Source: Pleurotus djamor (Eukaryota > Basidiomycota > Agaricomycetes > Agaricales > Pleurotaceae). From it: a stretch of 64,000 nt of DNA. The position numbers and the translations under genes are program-made. Where the stretch lies: contig JAPEVF010000159.1 of NCBI GenBank assembly GCA_029747585.1, positions 22,487 to 86,486 on the forward strand, written 5' to 3'. Below the pieces are notes generated by a model. It was given only the letters and a program-made list of their open reading frames with translations. It had not been told where the DNA came from and did no database searches. Positions 50,280 to 62,951 of this stretch are shown one piece after another (the stretch's first letter is position 1; every line of letters begins with the position of its first letter).

Positions 50280-51629
50280 GCGCGCTGAGGAGGCGTGTTG
50301 TCGAGGAGTTGGTGTATTCGTATCCAGGTGTATTGAGTACACATTGGTTCATGTTTTGATATTACTGTCTCAATAAAGCGTCGTTCGGGGATCTCGGCCT
50401 TGTAAAGAAGGAAGTGAATCTGACCATGGTGGTAAGTAGAGCGAGATATCCTATGTCCAATATCTTGGAAGGGTTCGACTTGGATCGTGGACTGGACCGT
50501 GGATTGCGAGAGTCTTTCAGAATGTGACCGCGATTCAATCCTCGGGAACGAACGCGTTGCGTTCAATCCAGAGACAGTGTGGCAAAGTCTTTCGGTCAAG
50601 TTGGAAGTCTAGTTGACGTGGTGAGCAAGAAGGGCGAAAGTTCATCATCCGAGCCATATGTGTTGCCTAGCTTCACAAGCGTAAGTGGCCACTCCGGGAA
50701 TCGCCTGCCAAAGAATATAAGAACGATAAAATCCGATGTTCTGGGTAGATTGCACACACGACTTGTGCATCGTTGTCGCCACGAAGAGGAATATGATAGC
50801 CACTCGGTTTGTTTGCTGGTGCCGACGACAACCCGTCTGGGTGATCCATTGAGTTTATCTGTGGGGGGAGCGGAGTGCGTGTCAACAGGGTACCGTCCTC
50901 AAGAGTGCTTCATAATGAAGACACCCACGCACTCAACGAACTCAGCTTCCTGGCATCAAAGTTGAGATCACCCTCAAGAGGCGATGCGAAAACGAGAACC
51001 CCGCCAACGCATTCCATCACAGCCTCAGCGGGACGTTACGCGTTCTCTAAATGAACGAAGTGTATGTCACTATATGAGAATTGGTAAGGTGATGCCGCCT
51101 AGGACTAGTTAACGAATGGCATAAAAGTAAGATATAGCTGTACCACTCACTCTGGATACTGGGTGCGCTGGGCGCAGAACACGATAAGGCAGAATGTCAC
51201 CAATCTACCTCAAAGCAAGTTCTATACGTGCTCCTCTGGTGCAAAGTGCCCGAGCCAAACGAACTGCATGACTGAGGGAACTGGAGTTCGCCCGCGTCAT
51301 CACGGTGCTATCTATTAATCCTAAAACCATCTTGCGCATGAGTACAATCCAGCAATGCGCAGAGCGAGCAATTTGAAGGTCACCTTGACTCTGACTCTGT
51401 TGACGTTTGACCTCACCTCCTCTGACTGTTCCGACGCCAGCCTGGAATTGCCACTGGTGCCAATGTGAATGATGTATCCCAATATTGAGCTCTACGGCGC
51501 AATTCTCGGTGAGCAATGTCAAAAGTTGGCTTTAGCGTTCCGCTGGTAATGACGCAGAGGCCTAGGAAGGGATACTTATCGACAAGTTGAAAGAAGACAA
51601 GGGTTACAGGGTGTGACAAGACAACGCGG
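50280..51629. other. Intergenic, no gene supported
   Basis: About 1.3 kb with only short frames; no repeat structure noticed. Confidence 0.45.
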
Positions 51630-51670
51630 GGAGTAAGTAACGTCGCGTGACTCTCATGTGTCAGCGCTTC
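51630..51670 (+). promoter_or_regulatory. Diverged upstream element of F5
   Basis: GTAACGTCGCGTGACTC followed by TCAGCGCTTCAGC; the CGTCGCGTGA core is shared with F1-F4. It ends about 40 nt before the F5 ATG. Confidence 0.4.
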
Positions 51671-51711
51671 AGCTTGCTGTTGTCACGCGTCCGAGCGTCC
51701 AATCAGCCACC

Positions 51712-53173
51712 ATGACCTTTGAGGACGTCGCCCCTGAAGTAAGATGCAACGAATTCAATTTCTCGAGTGTTACGCTGAAACCGGACCAGGCAGAAATCAA
51801 CCCGCAGGCTATAGTGAGCGTGGAGCAACGGTCCATCGATGGCGAAATTTCCCAGCTACACGCTCGTATACGTTCCTTGAGGACGAAAAGAAACACATAT
51901 TGGAGGGTCAACAATTACATTAACCCCCGTCGAACGAGCACTAAAGATGATTGAACGGACAAAGTCAGCGCCATTGTTCATCTCGTGTTCCAATCTCGGG
52001 GACCAAGGCCTGGACGAAATTACCTCGGTAGTCATGTCCAATATCCATAGAATACAAGAGCTAGATCTTGGCTCTTCCGACGCCGACAAGCTCTTCGACT
52101 TCCTGCGATTGAACAATGGAGCAAGTGCACCCATCTTGCAGGTCCTCATCCTAAGACGCCACATCACACCCTTGCCCAATGACATTCTCGAGCGTCGGAT
52201 GGACTCACTTCAAGAATTGAAGATTGCCGATGGCACCCTAACTTTCCCCCTCCCTTCCTTTCCGAGACTCAAGCGACTTACCATTCGGCCCCGCAGCAGT
52301 GACTATTCTCAGCATCCCGATATCACCGCACTGCTGCCAATCGATGTTCTCCTTGAATCGCTTAGAAATGCCCCCAACATCGAAGAATTATGTGCTAGTC
52401 AACTTCGTGCCCCCGCTGATGCCTCTGTAGGCTTGAAACGCCCAGTTGGGCCAGTTGTCCATCTCCCTCGATTGACTTCCCTCGACATTTGTGGACCGGC
52501 CATCGGATCCTCCAAGCTTTTCCCCTTGCTCAGATACCCCGAGAGCGCCAACATAAAGTACTGCTGTAGAGATCCGATCCCGCGAGGCTCAGATATGTCA
52601 GACCATCGGAACGCCCTCTCTGAATTTTCCTCCTCTCCCGGTCGAATCATCTGCGGTGTTTTGTTCAGCGCCGACCCCTCCTCCAGGACTATCAAATTGG
52701 ACACATTTCTTGGTTGCTCTTCTCATTCATTTGCCTTGACTCTCCCATGCGTGTCCAAAGATGACCTCGCTCAAATTCTGTCTGTTACACCCTTCTCGAA
52801 AACTACTTCTCTCGAATTCTCTGACCTTTATTCCGATGTCTTACAACCATCGCGCCTGTTCGAACAATCTGACTATGTCGAAGTTTTAACGCTCTACTAC
52901 TGCAAGGTTGAATACCTCCGTGGGTTAATGAAACTCGACGGTTCAAAACTCCCTTTACCAAGGCTGCGCACGCTTATCTTGGCCGACTCCAGGGTTTGCA
53001 ACGTCTTCGCAGAAGAACGAGACACCGTGATGTGCGATGCCATTTTATCTTTGCTGATACAGAGGAAGGATCTCGGGGTGGAGATCAGAGAGCTCACGAT
53101 TCGTCACTGTGATATCACAAAGGATATCGTGAATCGGCTTGGTGAGTATGTGAAAGTCAACTGGGATTCCTAG
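51712..53173 (+). pseudogene. F-box/LRR-like copy F5 lacking the F-box
   Basis: Exon 1 (51712-51738, MTFEDVAPE) and the start of exon 2 (from 51808: SVEQRSIDGEISQLHARIRS) are intact to TKRNTYW. There about 190 nt, holding the F-box core, are deleted and the frame shifts, giving a stop at 51952. The LRR part restarts in another frame from 51947 (MIERTKSAPLFISCSNLG) and stays open for 408 codons to 53173. A truncated LRR-only protein from the 51947 ATG is possible. Confidence 0.7.
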
Positions 53174-53530
53174 GAGACCAATGATGAAGACGAGGGCGAT
53201 GCACATAGTGAACGTGCGGAAGATGGTGGTAATGGCAGTGAAAATGAGGTTGAGGAAGCTTCTTTTGGCGAAAATGAAGACAAGTGACCTTCGCAGTGAA
53301 GAATATTTCGAGAGGTTTGCTTCGCTTGTACCCCAAGTCCGTCCATCATTGTCAGGAGGTCCTCGTTCGTACCAGGTATAGGGTGACCTAGTTGAGAACG
53401 ACCTTCAGAGTAAACCTGACGATTCCTCGATATTTGTGATGTATTAGGGGCAACTCATGAAATTATCCAACCAACGGCCAAAAAATTACATATGCATAAT
53501 GACCAAACGGAAGACCCTCCACACGCAATA
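53174..53530. other. Tail-to-tail gap between F5 and F6
   Basis: An acidic, F-box-tail-like frame (53181-53381) may be the former C-terminus of F5. Nothing else. Confidence 0.45.
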
Positions 53531-55160
53531 TTAATCCTCGTCTTCAACTTCTTGGTAATCCCATTCCACGTCAACGAACTCCTCGAACTCCTTGATAACA
53601 CTTCCCGTTATGTCACACGCACAGATACTGAATTCCTCGATGACCGCATTCAGACGCCTCCTTTTCTCCAGAAACGAAGTCATCGCCTTGCACAACTTGA
53701 AATTTCGTCCCCCGTTAGAGTAGGTGAATTTGCATTGTTCCACAGACAGGGTACGCAGATTCGGGAGAGCAAGCGTGGAGTCATTGGCATTCTTCAGGCC
53801 GCTAAATACTTCAACGGCGCATGCAGTGAGATGCAAATGTTTGACTTCTCCACATCTTTCAAAAAGACGGCGAGGCTGAATTGTTCCCGGAGCAATACCA
53901 TTGAGGCGAAGAGTAGAAACTTTTGACATGGGAACAACCCCAAGTATATCGGATATTTCGTCTTGGAAATCGACAGGCCCTTTCAGAGTCAACTCAAAAC
54001 GATAGGGCATTGGGTAAGGGGATTGATGGACGCCTTCCAACGTTAGGAGAAATTCATCCTGAGTTGTCACGCCAACCTCGCGGATGATGCGACCAGGAAG
54101 AGAAGTGAAGTGGGTAAGAGCACCCAGTAGATGCAATAAGTCTGAGCCTGTGGAAAATGCTTGACACTGAAAGTTGACGTTCGCGGCCTTGGGATAATTG
54201 ATAGATTCGAAAAGCTTGGAGGATAAGACGGTGAGACCTGAGATACTGAGATGAGTCAAGCAAGGCAGATCGACGACGAGAGGAAGCGTTTCATCCAGCA
54301 TTGCGACTGCAACTTTGAGAACCCGGAGTTCTTCGAGATTTGGGGTATTCTGAAGAGATTGAAGAAGGACATGATCCGAGATGACCTGTGAGGAGCTCCG
54401 TTGGATCGATGAGAAGTCGTTTAAGATGTGGTAACGGAGGAAGCGGAATGGAGAGGGTCCCTTTGATGAGGTTGAGTTCTTGAAGTGAAGACATGTCGCG
54501 TTGGAGAACGTCCTTTGGCAATGAATACATGGACCCTATCAGGGTGAGAGTGCGTAATATTGGGGCGCTTGCCCGTTCGTTTAGTCGAAGGAACTTGAAA
54601 AGTAGATCGTCGCTGCTTGCGCCAATATTCAAGGTTCGGATTCTGGAAATGTTGGACATGACGACCCAGTGGGCGTCATCATCCGTATCCGCTATATTAG
54701 CGCAAAATATGTCCAAAGGTACTGCTTTTGAGCGTTTTATCATCGCCAAGGCCCGATCCGCGCGTGTTAAATCGATAGCAGACCACAGCCAAGGGTAATC
54801 CAAGGCAAGCTGCCTCCAGTAGGTGCATACGCCGGCCACATTCAGCCAGTTCCTTTCACCGGAGTACTCAAAGTTTCTGCCACCACGAAGCTTCAATAGG
54901 GTTCGAGAACTTATGGAAGACCACTTCGCCATGACAAAAATTTCTGAAATAATTTCAGGGGGCAGTACTCGAGAAATGCGTGCATGGGTATTCCGCTTGG
55001 TTTTCAGAGACTGGATGCGAGCTTCGAGTTTCCTTACTTGGTCATCGATTTTGCGCTGCTCGATGGTAGTCTCTGTCTGGTTCGCCGGGTTTGTATTGGT
55101 CACTGAAGTTGAGCATGAGCACACTTTGCAGCTGACATAAAGAGATACCAAACCTTCCAT
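53531..55160 (-). pseudogene. F-box/LRR-like copy F6, one frameshift
   Basis: Minus-strand copy, the most divergent. Start MEGLVSLYVSCK (55160), coil IEQRKIDDQVRKLEARIQSL, F-box VLPPEIISEIFVMAK and GVCTYWRQLALDYPWLWSAI, then LRRs. Near 54390 the frame must shift to reach SDHVLLQSLQNTPNLEELRV, which matches VLLESLRNAPNIEEL in its relatives; no GT-AG intron explains it. The rest (to 53531) is open. It is either a recent pseudogene or a sequence error. It is divergent from the methyltransferase gene with 142 bp between starts. Confidence 0.7.
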
Positions 55161-55302
55161 GGTAGCAATTGAGTTATCTATACGGAATTCCTGCCCAGTC
55201 CGTAGTGGGAGTGTAAGAGACCGAGGCAAAAAAGGAGTTAGTCGAAAAGGGGGGATCGTGGAAGGCGCTTGATTTGGCGCTGTGAAAGGGTCACTTGCTT
55301 CC

Positions 55303-56310
55303 ATGCAGCCACCATCCGACTTGGAGGACATTCTCAACGATGCTGTCCTGCTTTTTGGAGGCCAACAAATTGAAGACAATGAAACTATACGTTATGGCCC
55401 CCTAGAATTAACCGTCGCACCAAAGGTCCGGGTCCTTGCAGCATCTTCTCAACGTTTCTTAATCAACTGAAATGATACTTCGACTCGGAAGGATGGCAAG
55501 GTTTGATGTTTTTTCTACTTCGAGCCTATTCGAATGAAAGTTAACAAACCTGATGACAGGCCAACACGCTACTGGCGGATCACCTCTTCTCCCCGGCGCT
55601 CCTTCTCTCGGAGCAGATTGAACGGAACCTCTTGAAGGCTCCCCATAAATCAGGTATATCTTAACTACCCATGGGGTGAAGTGAGGATATTGACAGGTAT
55701 TGGTATAGTAATTGAACTGGGAGCTGGCTGCGCCTTGCCATCGTTGCTCCTCGCATCAAGCTCTGATCCCCCTGATCTCGTCGTTGTCACTGATTACCCA
55801 GACCGCGGAATCATATCCAACCTTACAAATAACGTTGAGCGAAACAGAAACGTCTTTCAGCCTTCTTGTACCGTGAAATGCCTCGGATACGAATGGGGTA
55901 CCGACCCTTCACCTCTTCGGCGAGTCCGAGATGCCCCGGAGTCGATGATCTCTAACCTCTCTCACAGAGATATTCTTCCCTCACCTGTAAATGGTTACGA
56001 TGTTATGATCCTTTCTGATCTCCTGCATTTCGATCAATCGCACGACGTCTTGGTCTCTTCCATTACCTCTCTTCTTGCCCGAACCCTCGATGCTCGGGTA
56101 CATGTCGCTGCAGGATCTTATACGCGATCTGAGATATGCGACAACTTCCTTCAGCTCGCAGAAAGCTCGGGTCTTCGCTTTGATGCTGTCTCCTGTGGTA
56201 GCGAGTGGATGGGGTCTCTACGCGTCAGCGGTCTGGACGAGGAGCAGTTAGCCGTTCGAAAAGCCGCTTGTCGATATTGGATCGGTCGTTGGCGAGATAT
56301 ACATCAGTGA
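55303..56310 (+). CDS. EFM7/NNT1-like protein N-methyltransferase
   Basis: Four exons (55303-55425, 55492-55500, 55560-55653, 55697-56310) close to 279 residues. The second exon is only 9 nt and encodes DGK of the KDGKANTLLADHLFSPALLL block. The SAM-binding motif I is VIELGAGCALPSLLLA and the acidic loop VVTDYPD; the later EWGTDPSPL and MILSDLLHFDQSHDVLV fit methyltransferase family 16. Yeast Efm7/Nnt1 modifies the N-terminus of elongation factor 1-alpha, the best guess for this one. It is the intact parent of the fragments behind F1-F4. Confidence 0.85.
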
Positions 56311-56597
56311 CATGAATAACAGAAATGTCTTTGGGTTTCACATGTCCTTGGGCCACTTGCGGCAATGTTGGGACTCCTGTCCAAATACAACGATGATATA
56401 AGCATGGTATTATATGTGCAGTCAATGTTATACAAATGTAGATCGAGAGCAAAATGGCGATGAAAAAGACACAAGGAGAGGAGATGATCGAGGAAGGCTC
56501 ATGACATCTCTTCATCAGTATCTGACAGCATTTCCTTGCTTTTGCTAGAGGGGAGGGGGTTTAATGAGGCACTGTGTAGATCTCGAGCAAGAGGAAC

Positions 56598-59500
56598 TTA
56601 CAATTGTTTCTTGCGTGGATTGGCGGCTTCATCCTCTTCGTCTCTTACCACTCTCTTCTTCGATCCACGCTATGGCAACATTAGACTAGATGCAGTGAAG
56701 GAACGTGAGTGACCCTTACCTTCTTAACCGGGCGATCGGTATCATCTTCGTCACTGAACACAGCGGCCTGTTCTTCTTCAGCGTCCGCGGCCTTTCGAAG
56801 TTTCCCGCGGCGTTTCTTCTTGGGCTCCCCTTCATCTCCACTTCCTGGTTCGGGTTTGGCTTTCCTGACCTTCTTCGCTTTGCGTTCTTTCTCTTCATCG
56901 CTCTCCATCCTGATATCCCGAGACCACTCTTGGGCAGTTTCACGGGCGATACGACGCTCCTCTGCCAGTTTCTCGGCTTCCCGACGAAGTTCTTCCAGTT
57001 TCGCTCGCTATTTATCCAGGCACTCTAAGCAGAAGTACGGTATAAGCATAAGAGATCGGCGTACCTCGGCAAGTTCGTGGCGGTCTTTCTCTTCCTGTCG
57101 TCTAGCTCGGGCAGCTTCGAGTCTCGCCTGGGTCTCTGCTTCGTGTTCTTTCTGTGAAGCTAGATGGTCGCCGGCTTTCCTTAGCATACTATCACCGTAT
57201 TTCCGACGTTGGTCCGCAATATCACGGCTGTACGGTAGCGCTGACGCTCGATCAGCAACAAGGGAGGCGAACAGTCTAGGAGCAAGCATCAATAGTTGCG
57301 AGGCTGAGAGAAAATGATTCTACTGACTTCTGCGCATGCCCAGCATAGTCAATTGCCCGTTGTAGGTCTTTCAGAGTCCGCTTCGCAGGTGGCAGAGCGA
57401 AGAGCATTTCTGCTGACTTCTGCTGGATCATCGCAATGTTGTAGAGGGTGGATTTGTCGTTTGGTTGCAAGTGAAGTGCCTGGGGCGATGAATAGGTCAG
57501 TACAAGACTTGTGAACACGGATGAAGTGTAATACTTGTTGGGCATACCGAAGGGCCGTGCCCATCGAGGCGAATGACTGGTCCTTCATCGCTTTCGCATA
57601 CCACGAACGACACAAGCACAGCAGGACGGGAATATTTTGCCCGTTGAAAAATCGGACGGAGGCTGTCTCGTACTACAAAAAGGCTGTTGTCATCCAAATA
57701 ACACAGCGAAAAATGTCGACAACGTACGCTTTCGATCGCTCGGTCAAATTCGTCTCGAGCATAGTAGCAATGTCCCATATTCTGGTAGACGCTCCCATCA
57801 TTGACGGTCTCTCGGACTTTCGCAAAGATGTCCAAGGCTTCGCGGGCATTGTTCATGCGCCTAAGCATTTCTTCCGAGCCTGAGGCTGGTTGCGTGAAAC
57901 CACCCATTACGCCCAAAGCATCTTCGGCTGTGATGATGGCCAGACCCTGTGCTGCAAAGGCGCACATCGGGTCTCTTTGTAACGCCTTTTCATAGAATTC
58001 TGCTGAGCGAAGATAATTCCTCTTCTTTTCATCGACGCCCTGGGAGGAAGTATCTCTACTCTCCCTGGCCTGGTTGTAACCAGTCAGCGCGAGGGCACAC
58101 AGAGAGTAGACATCATGCCGATCAAAATCCTTGAGAGTCCCGTAGACGAATTCGCGGGCAACCTTGGGTAGATTGGCTTGGATGAGGAAGTAAACGTAGA
58201 AAGCTCGGACTTCGAGGTTGGAGTTTTGCGACGCAAGGGCTTGTTTGACGAGTTCCAAAGCGTCGTTGTTCTTCTGTAGGTGTGTCAGCATGAAGGCCTG
58301 TCGTATTTTGGCTATGGAAACATGAGATCAATTGAATGCGTTCGAGAGCAAAACGGACTCACCATCAACGTACTCGGGATGCCTTGCAAGTAGTTTATCG
58401 TATGCGTCCTTAGCCATCGCAGTCTCCCCTTGATCTTCGTAGACACGGGCCAGGTTATACAATATTGACGAAGAAGACCCGTCATCACTGGTGGTCGCAG
58501 TGGCCGTCAAGGCTTTCTCGTACATCCCGCGGGCACCAGCGTGATCCCCTTCCATGTGCATGAGCGCCCCGAGATTGTTCAACAGCCGAGGATCAACAGT
58601 CCTCCCCTTTCCAGGCAGTTCACTACACCTCAGCGCATCCCCCAAGGATTTACTGACTCTGCCGAGGTTATCCTTCTCCCACAACCGCGCAATGGCAACG
58701 TGCATATCCACGTCCTCCATTATATGCCGTTGCGAGCGGGTAGTCTGACCAGTCCGAGCAGACTGAATTTCATACCCCTTCATCGCGCTGTCGAAGAGGT
58801 CTCGTGCACGAGAACAGTTCTGGGAGGTAACTTCGGCGGATACGCCTGGCCGGGGGATAGCAAGGAGGGAGGCCAACATGATCGTGGCTTCTTGAGACTT
58901 TTGCGGGTTGGGTGGTTGGAAGAGACTGTCTAGGGTATGAATCGCGCCAGCTGTTTCATCTACGAAGCGAATCAAGACAGAGCAGGCGATTGAAGGGCGA
59001 AGTACACACCATTTTGTAGTTGTAGTTGTGCTAGGCCAACCACGCCAAGGATGTTCTTCGGTTGACCCTCCAGTGCAGACTTGTAGTATTTCGTGGCGAT
59101 TGAGAGGGATCCTTCAGCATGGGATACCCTTGCAGCTCTAAGGTAGCCATCCGTGAGCACGGTGATGGTGTCCGCAAACTGAATCGTTCGTTCCGCTAGC
59201 TTAAGGGCTTGCTTGTGATTTCCCTTCTGGAGGACAATCTCGCACAAAGCGTTTGCAGCTGCTGCGCTTTTGCGATTTGTCTTGAAAGCGGTTTCAACGA
59301 GTTTCGTGCCCGTGACGAACAAACGTTTGCGCTCTTGCTCTGGACGTTGTTCATTCTTACTCGAGTTTATACCTTCGAGCCCGAGGAGGAGTTGCGCGGC
59401 CCAGCCTTCACCATCATCTACGCCAGACTCCTCGACCTCTTGATTATGCTAAACTGACAGTGAGTCATATTGATCGTCGCGTTTGCCGTAGAGACCTACA

Positions 59501-60475
59501 AGCTCAAGGCTCCGTTGCCAAGCTGCCTTTGCCTTGCTTTTGAAGTCCATCGCCCAAAGACATAGGCCGATTCCTATTCTGGGGTCGGGTTTGCATTTGG
59601 GATTTAGTTGTAGGACATTCTGGAAGATTTTGAGAGCGGCAGAATACTGCCTCCTGGCATAAAGGATTCGTGCCTGTAAGACGCAAGGTCAGTACGTGCA
59701 GCATGCGGAGAAATAGTCAAGCATACCTTTCCGAGGAGAGCCACCAAGTTCCGGGGTTGCTGAGTGAGCACGCTTTCAAAGGAGCGGAGTGCATCGTCTA
59801 TTGACCGTGTTGCGAGTTGATGGACACCTAACATACCCCTGGAATTCAGCTTTTGGGATACTGGCGACTGAAACACGGCCAACCTCGAGTCAAGAAAAGG
59901 AGAGTATTCGTCGACGCAGCGTCTTCAGGATTCTCTTCACGAAACTTCTCAGCCTTATTGATCAACTGTGCGGCTTCGTTGTTGAGCTCTTCCTTCCGCC
60001 GTTCCTTAGTCAAGTTATCCTGACCTACAGGGAATTAGCTCCCGGTTGAGCATCCAAATAGAGGTATACGACATACGAGCGTCTGGAAGAATGATTTTGG
60101 GAGCGTCTCGCGCCCTGGCGATTTGAATGTTGGCCAGTAACATATATATGGGGGGCAGACTCGCATTTGCTCCAGTAGCCTGGAATTCTAAGTATTTAAG
60201 CGCGTCACTGAGGCGAGTACATGGATTTGATGGTGCAAGCAGAACTCACTGTCTACGACCGCGTTTGCAATGCGCTCTGCAGCATCCAGATAGCCCCTTC
60301 TCCAGTATTCTGCAGCCAGCTTTGTCCATACCCATATTCTACCACGGCCTTCCTCTAGCAATTCGAGCACGTCCTCTGGATTCGGGTCGAGGTTGTCGAG
60401 ATCGATAGTAATGACTTCTTGTCCGCCTAGTTCAATGTCGACCGACCGACCTGGCTGGCTGCCGTTGGCATCCAT
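56598..60475 (-). CDS. CTR9: CTR9, TPR subunit of the Paf1 complex
   Basis: Multi-exon minus-strand gene of roughly 1,000-1,100 residues. The N-terminus matches CTR9 (VITIDLDNLDPNPEDVLELL, KLAAEYWRRGYLDAAERIA). Many TPR units follow (GALMHMEGDHAGARGMYEKA, LYNLARVYEDQGETAMAKDA, QNMGHCYYARDEFDRAIE). After a helical region with LVADRASALPYSRDIADQRR comes an Arg/Glu coil and a highly charged end (EEKERKAKKVRKAKPEPGSG, EPKKKRRGKLRK, closing NPRKKQL). Paf1C travels with RNA polymerase II and promotes H2B ubiquitination and H3K4/K36 methylation. The start at 60475 follows from the conserved N-terminus. It shares a promoter with ADA2. Confidence 0.9.
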
Positions 60476-60619
60476 GGGAGAATAAAAGTGGGCGTCGTCG
60501 TCGAAGGTGTTGTGGGTAGCGAACTTCGTGCGGTGCTGAGCCTGAGACCCAGCGCTTGACGCCACGTGAGTATGACTGAGCCACAACGCCCGGCGCTTGA
60601 AGAGTGGCACATTCATGAA
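60476..60619. promoter_or_regulatory. Bidirectional promoter of CTR9 and ADA2
   Basis: Only 144 bp separate the two divergent start codons, so leaders and core promoters must overlap. No TATA box seen. Confidence 0.6.
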
Positions 60620-62847
60620 ATGACTGTTACTCACCGCAAGCCGCAGCAGTTGGACGAAATTCAAGGTAAAGTGCACCAGAAACGCGGTCGTATGTGAGCT
60701 AACTTGTGGATTATAGCTGTCAACGAACCCGGATTGCAATTTCATTGCGATTCCTGTGAATGTGATCTGACGCATTCGATCCGTATAAAGTGTGCCGATC
60801 CTGTATGCGAACCCGGAGACGGAATAGATTTATGCCCTCCGTGCTTTTGTGCTGGAAAGGAATTTGGTCAGCATAAGGCTGGCCATCCGTACAGGGTCAT
60901 TGTACGTTCTTGCCACCCTTCGGCCCCCTTGCGCGCGTATTGATATGGCGTCCCAGGAATTACATTCGTATCCAATATTTCATGAAGACTGGGGCGCTGA
61001 TGAGTGGGTTTCTCCGCCAATTCGAGTAACATTCACGAGCTGAATGACCGTGCTACTTAGGGAACTATTGCTTTTGTCGGGGATCGCGGCGCAAGGCCTA
61101 GGGAACTGGAAGAAGATAGCAGACCACATCGGCACACGCACCAAAGAAGAGGTGGAGGAACACTATAACACAGTCTATATTAACTCTCCAACATGGCCAA
61201 TACCGGTAAATATCTACTTTCTCTCCATCCTAGTGCTTGTTACTCATTCACATTGTAGCTTATGGACATGAAATTCGACATAGACCCGGCTGAGTTTCAG
61301 GAGAAAAAGCGTCGCAGAATAGTCAAGTTGAACGCAGCCCAACCACCCCCCGCAAAACCCGCTCCGACTTCCGCACCTGGCATACACGAAATTGCAGGTT
61401 TCCTTCCTGGCCGTCTTGAATTTGAGCACGAATTAGACAACGATGCAGAAGACCTCGTCAAGGACCTTGAATTCGGTATATGTCTGGAGTATGGAGGTGA
61501 TGCCTTGCCTGAAGATGAGCATGACTTGGATGTCAAGGCCAGAGCAAAGTGGCAAGAGGAGAGGCAATTGGGCGCAATGGTCGGTGGGAAGGGTCCCATG
61601 AAGGGCCTGACGAACGGTGCCGTCAACGGCTATCATACGAACGGCAATGCAGTCAAGCACGAACCTTCCAATCCCACACCGTCTCAGCCTAAATCAGACG
61701 ATGATGGGAATGAAGATGCTGAGGATGAAATCACCCAGCCACCCCCCATCGAAACACAAGAATCACTCACGTTCAAGCTCACCCTGCTCGAGATGTACGC
61801 TCAACGAGTTGAGAAGCGCTTAGAGGCTAAGGCGATTATGTACGATCGAGGGCTTCTGGAGTATAAGAAGGTTCGTGTTCGCGCAGCCCACTCACTCTTG
61901 CAGAGGACCTAACAATCCTTGTAGATGGCCGCCATCGAAAAGAAACGGCCTCGCGATGAGAAAGACGTCATCCATCGCCTCAAACCTTTCGCCAAACTCC
62001 AGACCGCGGAAGACTTCGAGGTATTCACTACCGATATCCTATGTTCGTAGATCAAACTTCTAACCGATATCGCATGCTGACGAACATATGACTTCACAGA
62101 TGAGGCGATGCTGCGGAAACGAATCCAAGAACTGCAGCATTGGCGCCGTCTCGGCCTGCAAACGGCTGCCGACATCGATAAGTACGAAACGGATCTGGCG
62201 AATAGACGAGTGAGTCTTTTGGATGACCTTCGTGTGCATAGGCTAAATCAACGGACCAGTCGCAGCCCAAAGTCAATCGGGACATGTACAATGATAAGAG
62301 CCGCAAGAGTCACGACCGCGATACGCCGAAGCCAATCATTCGCAAACCCCGTAAGCCACTCCCATTCGTTCATGCGTGCCTCTACTGATCAATGCGTCTC
62401 CCAGCCGCGCCTCTCAATATTTCTAACAGCCCTTGTCTTCATCTTTTGACACCGGCCGAGCAAACACTCTGCGCGACTCTCCGAATCCTCCCAAAGCCTT
62501 ATCTAGTCGTCAAAGAAACCCTCGTTCGCGAGTACGCCAGACGAGGAGGCAAGCTTCGTCGACGGGAAGCAAGAGATTTGGTCAAGATCGACGTCAATAA
62601 GACCAGCAGAGTTTGGGACTTCCTTGTCCAGGCTGGGTTCCTCAAGATCAACGCCGAGCCCGCTAATCCGGCTCCACAGCAGCAACAAGGGCAGTCGTCC
62701 TCTGACGCTTCGTCCACCCAACCCCCGTCAGTCAATGGGTCACCATCCAAGGACTCAATGGCAAAGAACTCCCCTGCCCTCCCGTCTCTACCATCCGCCT
62801 TTCCAACGCAGAACGGGTTTACATTTACCAGCCCGTTGCCGCATTAA
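60620..62847 (+). CDS. ADA2: ADA2, transcriptional adaptor of SAGA
   Basis: Domains in order: ZZ zinc finger ([33 protein letters not shown]), SANT/Myb (EDWGADE then [20 protein letters not shown] and [12 protein letters not shown]), the ADA2-specific central region ([40 protein letters not shown]) and a C-terminal SWIRM domain ([40 protein letters not shown]). ADA2 bridges the GCN5 acetyltransferase in SAGA. The C-terminus extends as a Gln/Ser/Pro-rich tail. The start is the ATG at 60620 with exon 1 encoding [14 protein letters not shown]. The gene ends 104 bp from the convergent cysteine synthase-like gene. Confidence 0.92.
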
Positions 62848-62951
62848 TACCTCTCCTCCCCTCCCCCTACGCATATCATTATTGTTTTCGGCTACTCTCA
62901 TCTTACACACCGCATTTGTATCATATCATCTACATAGCATTCGTTGGGATA

